A stretch of 6,816 bases of DNA from Campylobacteraceae bacterium. Its GTDB lineage: Bacteria; Campylobacterota; Campylobacteria; Campylobacterales; Sulfurovaceae. The stretch is from contig JAMONW010000136.1 in assembly GCA_027066355.1 (NCBI GenBank), positions 1 through 6,816 on the forward strand, read 5' to 3'. The notes under the pieces are model-generated. The model was not told the DNA's origin. It worked only from the letters and a program-made list of their open reading frames with translations, and did no database searches. A program made the translations under genes and the position numbers. The number at the start of each line of letters is the position of its first letter. Position 1 is the stretch's first letter. Positions 1 through 5,449 of this stretch are shown one piece after another.

Positions 1-393
1 AATAACACCATTCTTCTTGATACCCTCATAGTTGTAGTAGATAAATACTGCAACTGCAAGTGGCAAAGTAACATTAATATTTGCAGTTGGAGATTCAAAC
101 CCAGGAATTATACCAATAAGGTTAGAGAAAAATACAAATAAACCAATTGTAGCTACTAGTGGTAAATATTTTCTTGCATACTCTTCACCAACTACATCTT
201 TTCCCATTGATAATACACCACCTAAATATAGTTCTACGATATTTTGCATACCTCTAGGAACTACATTTAATTTTTTTGTTGCTAAAATTGCAACCAATAT
301 AATAACTGCGGCAATAATTACTAAATGTCCAATAACTAAAGAATCACCATGACCAAATAGCGACCCAACAAAGGTAAATATGGTTTCTTCCAT
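1..393 (-). CDS. atpB: F0F1 ATP synthase subunit a, N-terminal part (cut by window edge)
   Basis: This is the N-terminal 131 codons of membrane subunit a of the F-type ATP synthase, which with the c-ring forms the proton path through the inner membrane. The translation starts MEETIFTFVGSLFGHGDS. It has a hydrophobic first helix (LVIIAAVIILVAILA), then the amphipathic stretch VVPRGMQNIVELYLGGVL typical of subunit a, then YLPLVATIGLFVFFSNLIGIIPGFESPTAN, the family's conserved second-helix and IPG-F-(E/S)-P-T region. The reading frame is open to position 1. The essential arginine helix lies outside the window. The ATG at 393-391 is preceded by AGGAGAG (397-403), so the start is secure. The gene has its own extended -10 promoter, and the gene upstream is not an atp gene. 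In Campylobacterota atpB usually sits apart from the atpFHAGDC cluster, which fits this context. The family call is near certain. Confidence 0.96.
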   Translation of the reverse strand, partial: MEETIFTFVGSLFGHGDSLVIGHLVIIAAVIILVAILATKKLNVVPRGMQNIVELYLGGVLSMGKDVVGEEYARKYLPLVATIGLFVFFSNLIGIIPGFESPTANINVTLPLAVAVFIYYNYEGIKKNGVI

Positions 394-396
394 AAT

Positions 397-403
397 CTCT
401 CCT
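397..403 (-). promoter_or_regulatory. Ribosome binding site of atpB
   Basis: The minus strand reads AGGAGAG, ending three bases before the ATG; the AGGAG core is five bases from it. This is a near-perfect Shine-Dalgarno sequence and fixes the atpB start. Confidence 0.85.
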
Positions 404-420
404 AAAATAAAATTGTTGCG

Positions 421-429
421 ATTATAACA
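421..429 (-). promoter_or_regulatory. Extended -10 promoter of atpB
   Basis: The minus strand reads TGTTATAAT, a perfect TGn-TATAAT extended -10. No TTGACA-like -35 lies 16-18 bases upstream, only a T-rich stretch. That is the usual form of housekeeping sigma promoters in Campylobacterota, where the -10 is strong and the -35 poorly conserved. Transcription would begin near position 414, giving a leader of about 21 nt that holds the AGGAGAG site. This would let atpB be transcribed independently of the genes upstream. Confidence 0.65.
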
Positions 430-455
430 AAATAAAGCTAAGTAAGCTCTAAAAG

Positions 456-476
456 AAAAAGAGAAATAATCTTTTT
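456..476. terminator. Possible weak AT-rich hairpin between the barrel-like gene and atpB
   Basis: A perfect 7-bp inverted repeat reads AAAAAGA, a 7-nt loop, then TCTTTTT, on both strands. On the minus strand it is followed by CTTTTAG. It lies after the 544-1491 gene and before the atpB promoter, where a terminator would be expected. Only one of its seven pairs is G-C, so the stem is weak and it may be chance in AT-rich DNA. No better hairpin was found in this gap. Confidence 0.25.
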
Positions 477-543
477 ATTAGCTTATTTTATATTATCCAT
501 TTTTTTATATTACTATTAGTTACATTTAGATTATTTTTTATTA

Positions 544-1491
544 CTAACCACCAAATGAAGCACCTATTTTAAATTTAATTCCAACTGATGTTTTATAGTT
601 ATCTTTTCTTTTCCAATCTAGTGATGGTGTTACTTCATAATATAGCCACTTTTTATCCATCATTTTATTATGTATTTTTGAATATATTTCAAAATCACCT
701 TTTCTAAAATGTTTAAAATTTGTTAAACTTGCAGTTGAGATAAATCCAAATCTAAAAAATTTATACTCATTAACATATTTGTGGCAGATAAATTCTGATA
801 TAAAAGTTTGTTCATCACTTTTATTACTATAATCTATATTTCCTCTCCAGCCTAATAGCAAATCACTTGAGTAATTATATAGATATTGAGCAGACAAACT
901 ATCTTTTATCTCTCCTGCAAGATAAAATCTTAATATATTTTTTAAGTTTATATTCTCTTTATTATTACTTTTTATGGAGTATCCAGCTATAACTCCTAAA
1001 TATGGCTCAACAATTAGTTTATTAAATCTAATACCACCTGTTAATCCAATTTTTGATTTTTTGCCACCCCATTGACTATATTTTAAAGCTAAATTATAGC
1101 TATCAAGAGAAGTATCATCATCTTTTTTTGATAAAACTGCTTCTCTATTATTACCAAATAAAGATTTATCTCTATTAACTTTTTCTAATGTAATTTTAGC
1201 TTTGTTTTTAAATCTTGGCAAACTTAGTGATATACCAAAATCAAAGTTATTAACTAAACCACCAGTATTATATGTTCCTATTTCATAAGAGAGGTTTATT
1301 TTAGTTTTACTAAGTCTTTTTTTATCTTTTGTTCCACTTAAATATCTATCTATACTATCACTTCCATCTATAACCCAATATGATATAATTTGATGATATT
1401 TATCTAATAAACTTGACATAGAACTATCTTCTTGAGCATATGTTAAAAGAGGTATAAAAATTAATACTTTAAATAAATTTGATTTTTTCAT
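544..1491 (-). CDS. Uncharacterised secreted protein, probably an outer-membrane beta-barrel
   Basis: I do not recognise a named family. The 315-residue product starts with a clear Sec signal peptide: basic MKKSNLFK, hydrophobic core VLIFIPLL, and a likely cut after TYA at residue 19. There is no lipobox cysteine. After residue 60 the protein is a chain of about 12-14 short stretches with alternating polar and nonpolar residues (for example INLSYEIGTY, FDFGISLSL, FRFGFISTASL), separated by polar turns rich in Lys, Asn, Asp and Ser. This is the pattern of transmembrane beta-strands. The C-terminus (WLYYEVTPSLDWKR ... GIKFKIGASFGG) resembles the last strands of uncharacterised proteobacterial outer-membrane proteins, recalled from memory. 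It does not end in the classic terminal Phe but in FGG. It has a single cysteine (C236). The in-frame stop of the upstream gene lies 12 nt before the ATG, so this ATG is the only start that keeps the signal peptide, yet no Shine-Dalgarno precedes it. Substrate and role are unknown. Confidence 0.8.
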   Translation of the reverse strand: MKKSNLFKVLIFIPLLTYAQEDSSMSSLLDKYHQIISYWVIDGSDSIDRYLSGTKDKKRLSKTKINLSYEIGTYNTGGLVNNFDFGISLSLPRFKNKAKITLEKVNRDKSLFGNNREAVLSKKDDDTSLDSYNLALKYSQWGGKKSKIGLTGGIRFNKLIVEPYLGVIAGYSIKSNNKENINLKNILRFYLAGEIKDSLSAQYLYNYSSDLLLGWRGNIDYSNKSDEQTFISEFICHKYVNEYKFFRFGFISTASLTNFKHFRKGDFEIYSKIHNKMMDKKWLYYEVTPSLDWKRKDNYKTSVGIKFKIGASFGG

Positions 1492-1497
1492 AGGCGT

Positions 1498-1526
1498 ATT
1501 ATACTATAAAATTTTCTCTTGACCAA
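1498..1526 (-). promoter_or_regulatory. Candidate promoter overlapping the upstream stop, predicting a leaderless mRNA
   Basis: The minus strand carries TTGGTC (1521-1526) as a -35-like element, a 17-nt spacer, and a perfect TATAAT (1498-1503). The -10 starts immediately after the TAG stop of the upstream gene. Six bases separate the -10 from the ATG of the next gene, so initiation at the usual distance would fall on or beside the A of that ATG. The lack of a Shine-Dalgarno in the 12-nt gap agrees with this. In such AT-rich DNA a TATAAT can also occur by chance, so this is a prediction. Confidence 0.45.
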
Positions 1527-2229
1527 GTCGGTAGAGCGCAAAATCATATTTTAGGGGGTCTAAATTATCAAACTCTTTTAATTTTTTAGTTAGTTCTATA
1601 GATGCTTCTAAAAGCCCTACTCTTTTTGATACATTAAATGTATGCGTATCAAGAGGCATTATTAAATCTTTTTTATCTATTTTACTCCATAGCCCCATAT
1701 CTAGGTTATCTTCTCTAACCATCCAGCGAAAATACATAAAATATCTTTTATAAGTTCCAGCACCTACTATTTTTTTGGCTGGTTTTAAAAAGAAAAAGTT
1801 AAATCCATGGGTATTACTTGTATGTAAATCTCTTATTGTGCTAATTAAACTATTTAATCCATCTATTAAAGAGTTGTTTCGTTTATACCCACTATAGAGA
1901 ATATTTTCTATACTATCAATATCTTTTAATCTCTTAATTGTAATAAATATATCTATAACATCTTGTGGTTTTTGAAAACGGTAGTAGTAGTTTTTAAGCT
2001 CTTTTGCAATTTTATCTTCACTTTGTTCTAAAAGCGAAAAATTCAAGCTATCTAAAAATTTAACAATTAATTTTGCATTCCCATAAGCAAAAAGCGCACA
2101 AATTAAAGAGATATACTCATCATTATAGCGCTTTGCTACTAATAGTGGGTCTGGTTTATCATAGCTTAATTCAAATTTAGTATCTCTATTTACTATCTCT
2201 TTATCTAAAAGCTCTTTTATATTTTGCAA
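1504..2229 (-). CDS. TIGR02757 (DUF2400) family protein, possibly related to HhH DNA glycosylases
   Basis: The 241-residue product carries the hallmarks I know from the uncharacterised TIGR02757/DUF2400 family: PDPLLVAKRYNDEYISLICALFAYG (26-50), YYYRF (81-85), KRYFMYFRWMVRED (161-174), the DMGLW motif (177-181), LIMPLDTHTFNVSKRVGLL (189-207), and the closing LDPLKYDFALYRLG (223-236). Length is normal for the family. No function is established. The LDTH segment resembles the catalytic VDTHxxRVxxR segment of endonuclease III-type glycosylases, so a DNA-base role is possible but inferred. No iron-sulphur cysteine cluster is visible. The start is TTG (2229-2227): an in-frame TGA lies three codons upstream, the only internal Met is residue 170, and TAGGTGA lies six bases before the TTG. 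It follows ccsBA by 22 nt and precedes the barrel-like gene by 12 nt, so it is probably cotranscribed. Confidence 0.88.
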   Translation of the reverse strand: MQNIKELLDKEIVNRDTKFELSYDKPDPLLVAKRYNDEYISLICALFAYGNAKLIVKFLDSLNFSLLEQSEDKIAKELKNYYYRFQKPQDVIDIFITIKRLKDIDSIENILYSGYKRNNSLIDGLNSLISTIRDLHTSNTHGFNFFFLKPAKKIVGAGTYKRYFMYFRWMVREDNLDMGLWSKIDKKDLIMPLDTHTFNVSKRVGLLEASIELTKKLKEFDNLDPLKYDFALYRLGQEKIL

Positions 2230-2235
2230 TCTAAA

Positions 2236-2242
2236 TCACCTA
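2236..2242 (-). promoter_or_regulatory. Ribosome binding site that supports the TTG start of the DUF2400 gene
   Basis: The minus strand reads TAGGTGA, with six bases to the TTG at 2229. The last TGA of this site is also the in-frame stop that rules out any start further upstream. It lies in the 22-nt gap after ccsBA. There is no room there for a terminator, which favours cotranscription. Confidence 0.7.
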
Positions 2243-2251
2243 CATAACTAA

Positions 2252-5200
2252 CTAAATCTTTGAATTTACTCTATATTTATATGAAATAGCTATTAATGCA
2301 AATACTGAAGCTACTGCAAAGTATGTCCATGTTGGTATTGGCACAGGATCTCCTGCTGCGTATGAGTGCATTCCACTTAAATAGTAGTTTACACCAAAAT
2401 ATGTCATAATTACACTAAAATAAGCTAATACAGCTGCAACATTAAAGGCATAAATAGAGTTAAGCTTTGGAATAAATCTCATATGCACAACTGCAGCATA
2501 AACCAAAATTGTAACTGCTGCCCAAGTCTCTTTTGGATCCCATCCCCAATATCTACCCCAGCTCTCATTTGCCCAAACACCACCTAAGAAGTTACCAACT
2601 GTCACTAAAGCTAATCCTATTAAAAGGGTAATTTCATTAATTATTGTTAACTCTTTTATTGCTCTACTTATTTTTGCATCTTTATTATCCTTATTAACTA
2701 TCATCAAAATTAAAACAAACATTCCAAGTAGCGCTCCTAATCCTAAAAAGCCATAACTTGCAGTAATTACTGCAACATGTATCATTAGCCAGTAAGATTT
2801 AAGTACAGGCACTAAGTTTGTAATTTGAGGATTTAGATTACTCAAAAATGCCACACCAAGGAATATTCCTGCAAGTATTGAAGTTGCTGCAAATGCCAAA
2901 GGTGAGCGCTTGGCAAACACAAAACCTGCTGCTGCAGTTGCCCATGCAATATAAAGAATTGACTCATAAGCATTTGACCAAGGAGCATGATCTGCAATAT
3001 ACCATCTAACAATTAATCCTACTGTATGCAAAATAAGAGTAATAATTAGTAAAAATGCTGCGATTTTTGTAATAAATTTTATATTAATTTGTGGTTTAAC
3101 TATAGAGATAAATGCCATCAATAACAATACTAAACCAATAATAATATATGGTAATATTAGTTTTGTAAAAATATCAATATGATTATATCTAATCTCTGTT
3201 TCTACCTTCTCTTTTGGAGGCATAACCTTAGAGCCATAAAACTTTTGAAAATTTGAAATTATATCTAAAGCATCATTTGCTTTTTTCCAATCTCCACTAT
3301 CTATTGCATCCACTGCACTTTTTAGGTAACTACTTACAATAAATTTAACAACTTGCCCCTCTTTTTGAGGGAATATTTTAATAGCATCAAGTGGATTATA
3401 CCAAGTGTTATTTGGATCATTTGGTTTTGGGAAAAACTTCAAAAGTATTCCTTGGTCTGTCATATACATTACATTTAGTTTTTCATCAACTTTTATAATC
3501 TCTTTTTGATATTTACTCTGAACAGCTGGTCTTGTTGCTCTTGCTTTATTAATATCATTAGTTAATTTATAGTTACCATTATCAAAAAAATCATTAAAAC
3601 TTGCATATTTAGCAGACTTTGCTAAGCCAAGTTTTTTATTTAAAAGTGGATGATCTATCTTTATCATTTTAACTTTATGGTAAATATCTGGTTGAAGAAT
3701 CATACCTAGAAAAATTTGATTATAATCTAAGCCTAGAAATCCAGTTTTTGATGATATCTTTTTAACTACCTGCAAATCTAATGAATCCATAGGCTCCATT
3801 CTACCACTATTATTTTGAACAATTAAGTGTGCAAATTTTTCAGCATCTATTTTTGGAATACTCTTGATTTTCTTTATTTCATTTGGAGTTAAATTACTTG
3901 TATCTATATTTGCTGAATGTAGTGGCATATTAAAAAATAGTGCTACTATAAACATTGATGCAACTACACTCTTTTGCTCCAATTTTTTAAGCTTTTTAAG
4001 CAGAGCTTTAACTCTTCCTTTCTCAGATAAAAAGCTCCACAAAAAGCCAATTGCCAACATTAAATAGCCAACATATGTTGGCAAAGTTCCTGGGTCATGA
4101 TTTACACTTAAAATACTTCCTCTCTCATCCATATCAAAAGAGCTTTGGAAAAATCTATACCCTTTATAGTCTAATACATGGTTCATATAGATATGATATT
4201 TAAAATTATCTCCTGTTTTTTTGTTGATTACTCTTACATAGCTAGAGTAAGAAGATGGTTGCATTGAACCTGGGTATCTATCTAATTGAAATTTATCTAA
4301 TTTTACTTCAAATGGTAAATTAATAATTTTTGCTCCATAACTTAAAGTTATATCCATACCATTTAATTTAATGCTTTTTGGCTCTCCTACAGTAGCTTTG
4401 TGTCCAAATAGTTTAACTATTTTTTCATCTTTGCCACTTTTTAACTTAAACTCTACCATTTGAGGATACTGCCCACCACTTTTTAGTGAGTTACTTACAT
4501 ACTTTACTTTAGCGCTATCTTTTGCACTTTTAAAAACAACATTTGAACCATTAATATTATATAGCATTCTATGCTTAAATGGATGCTCTCCTGCCTCTAG
4601 GGTGTCATCTTTTAAAGTATTCATAGATTTTGTAGCTATTTTGCCATTATAACTCATAGTAAAATTACCATCTTTATTTTTTCTAATTAATAGAGTATTT
4701 TTTAAACTATCTTTTTTATTATATCCTATTACAAAACTACCCATATCATAGATTTGCCCATCTTTTAGGTAAATTACCGCTCCTCTTTGTCCCATAGGGG
4801 CTACTTTTAACTCTAAATAGCTAGAGCCACCTTTGTTAACTTTTACTAACTCTTTTTTAGCAGAAGGCAAATATTTTATTAACTCTAAATCTATTGTTTT
4901 GCCATCTACTTTAACCTTATCTTTAATACTATTTTTTGTCATAGATGATAGCTCTAGCTTTCTATCAAAAATATAACTTCTGTTGCCATCTTTAATATTC
5001 AAATTAAGCACCATATAATCACTCACCATCTTATTACTAACTTGACCTTCTCTTAAGTGTAAAACACCCTCATATCCAATATATCTAGTTGTTGCTGCAC
5101 CTATAGCAATAAATAAAAAGGCAAGGTGTAAAATAAGTTGCCCCCACTTTTGGCGCTTATACATTTTGAATTTAACTATATTATATATAATTGTTACAAT

Positions 5201-5362
5201 AAAATAAAACAGCAAAAACTCAAACCACTTAGCATCATAAATTAAAGCTCTAGCCGTTTGTGTGCCATAATCATTCTCTATAAATGTTGCAACTCCTATA
5301 GAGGTTGCAAACAACATCATTAAAACTACTGCCATTTTCATTGAAAAAATTTTATTAAACAT
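2252..5362 (-). CDS. ccsBA: Cytochrome c synthetase CcsBA (fused CcsB/ResB and CcsA), System II
   Basis: This inner-membrane haem exporter and lyase brings haem to the periplasm and attaches it to CXXCH motifs of apocytochromes c. The N-terminal CcsB/ResB part has three helices (about 9-28, 46-65, 74-91), a large beta-rich periplasmic domain (about 92-427), and a helix at 428-446. A signal-peptide-like helix (465-481) opens the second part. Next comes a periplasmic domain (485-725) with SGRMEPMDSLDLQVVKKIS, the GRxxPxDTL-like motif of long CcsA proteins. The C-terminal CcsA core (733-1028) is polytopic with HTVGLIVRWYIADHAPWSNAYES (779-801) and the haem-handling WWD motif WANESWGRYWGWDPKETW (930-947). 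Expected haem-ligand histidines are present: H79 and H960 in the membrane, H862 and H999 outside. The fused 1036-residue form is typical of Campylobacterota. The ATG (5362-5360) follows AAGGA at nine bases, behind its own -10. Redox partners such as CcsX/ResA are not in the window. Confidence 0.96.
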   Translation of the reverse strand: MFNKIFSMKMAVVLMMLFATSIGVATFIENDYGTQTARALIYDAKWFEFLLFYFIVTIIYNIVKFKMYKRQKWGQLILHLAFLFIAIGAATTRYIGYEGVLHLREGQVSNKMVSDYMVLNLNIKDGNRSYIFDRKLELSSMTKNSIKDKVKVDGKTIDLELIKYLPSAKKELVKVNKGGSSYLELKVAPMGQRGAVIYLKDGQIYDMGSFVIGYNKKDSLKNTLLIRKNKDGNFTMSYNGKIATKSMNTLKDDTLEAGEHPFKHRMLYNINGSNVVFKSAKDSAKVKYVSNSLKSGGQYPQMVEFKLKSGKDEKIVKLFGHKATVGEPKSIKLNGMDITLSYGAKIINLPFEVKLDKFQLDRYPGSMQPSSYSSYVRVINKKTGDNFKYHIYMNHVLDYKGYRFFQSSFDMDERGSILSVNHDPGTLPTYVGYLMLAIGFLWSFLSEKGRVKALLKKLKKLEQKSVVASMFIVALFFNMPLHSANIDTSNLTPNEIKKIKSIPKIDAEKFAHLIVQNNSGRMEPMDSLDLQVVKKISSKTGFLGLDYNQIFLGMILQPDIYHKVKMIKIDHPLLNKKLGLAKSAKYASFNDFFDNGNYKLTNDINKARATRPAVQSKYQKEIIKVDEKLNVMYMTDQGILLKFFPKPNDPNNTWYNPLDAIKIFPQKEGQVVKFIVSSYLKSAVDAIDSGDWKKANDALDIISNFQKFYGSKVMPPKEKVETEIRYNHIDIFTKLILPYIIIGLVLLLMAFISIVKPQINIKFITKIAAFLLIITLILHTVGLIVRWYIADHAPWSNAYESILYIAWATAAAGFVFAKRSPLAFAATSILAGIFLGVAFLSNLNPQITNLVPVLKSYWLMIHVAVITASYGFLGLGALLGMFVLILMIVNKDNKDAKISRAIKELTIINEITLLIGLALVTVGNFLGGVWANESWGRYWGWDPKETWAAVTILVYAAVVHMRFIPKLNSIYAFNVAAVLAYFSVIMTYFGVNYYLSGMHSYAAGDPVPIPTWTYFAVASVFALIAISYKYRVNSKI

Positions 5363-5371
5363 ATATTATTA

Positions 5372-5376
5372 TCCTT
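5372..5376 (-). promoter_or_regulatory. Ribosome binding site of ccsBA
   Basis: The minus strand reads AAGGA, nine bases before the ATG at 5362. It is a fair match at the long end of normal spacing, and no better start lies nearby. Confidence 0.6.
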
Positions 5377-5388
5377 ATTTTTTCTGCT

Positions 5389-5394
5389 ATTATA
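5389..5394 (-). promoter_or_regulatory. -10 element of a candidate ccsBA promoter
   Basis: The minus strand has a perfect TATAAT in the 87-nt gap between polA and ccsBA. Initiation about seven bases downstream would give a leader of about 20 nt that contains the AAGGA ribosome site. No -35 stands at 16-18 bases; a TTGTTA lies 23 bases upstream, too far for a standard promoter. The weak -35 is in keeping with Campylobacterota. No GC-rich terminator separates polA from ccsBA, so read-through from polA is also possible. Confidence 0.5.
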
Positions 5395-5408
5395 TAGATT
5401 TTATCTAT
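5394..5408. repeat. Short perfect palindrome touching the ccsBA -10 element
   Basis: The plus strand reads ATAGAT-TTT-ATCTAT: two perfect 6-bp arms with a 3-nt spacer. Its edge overlaps the first base of the minus-strand TATAAT. The position would suit an operator, but the arms are short and AT-rich, so chance is a real alternative. Confidence 0.35.
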
Positions 5409-5449
5409 TATTCTTATTAACAACTTTTTTCAACAGATTTGTTTAAGTT

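Noticed and set aside
430..452. Direct repeat AAGCT-AAGT-AAGCT upstream of the atpB -10, as an operator.
   Set aside because: The 5-bp units are too short and too close to random expectation to support a binding site.
394..543. Small ORFs in the gap before atpB.
   Set aside because: The only ATG frames on the minus strand stop within one to five codons, have no ribosome site, and none exist on the plus strand.
1117..1323. Runs of seven T (seven A on the coding strand) inside the barrel-like gene, as phase-variation sites.
   Set aside because: The tracts are only seven bases long and common in AT-rich genes. Phase variation in this phylum mostly uses longer G/C tracts; the longest G run noticed (five, near 1554-1558) is too short.
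3864..4067. A 67-codon open frame on the plus strand.
   Set aside because: It lies wholly antisense to the conserved ccsBA gene, at the fusion junction. Its product shows no recognisable domain, and AT-rich hydrophobic-coding DNA often gives such shadow frames.
5409..5449. A terminator after polA.
   Set aside because: Only a weak AACA/TGTT pairing is visible, with no GC stem and no U-run in the right place, so I do not call one.
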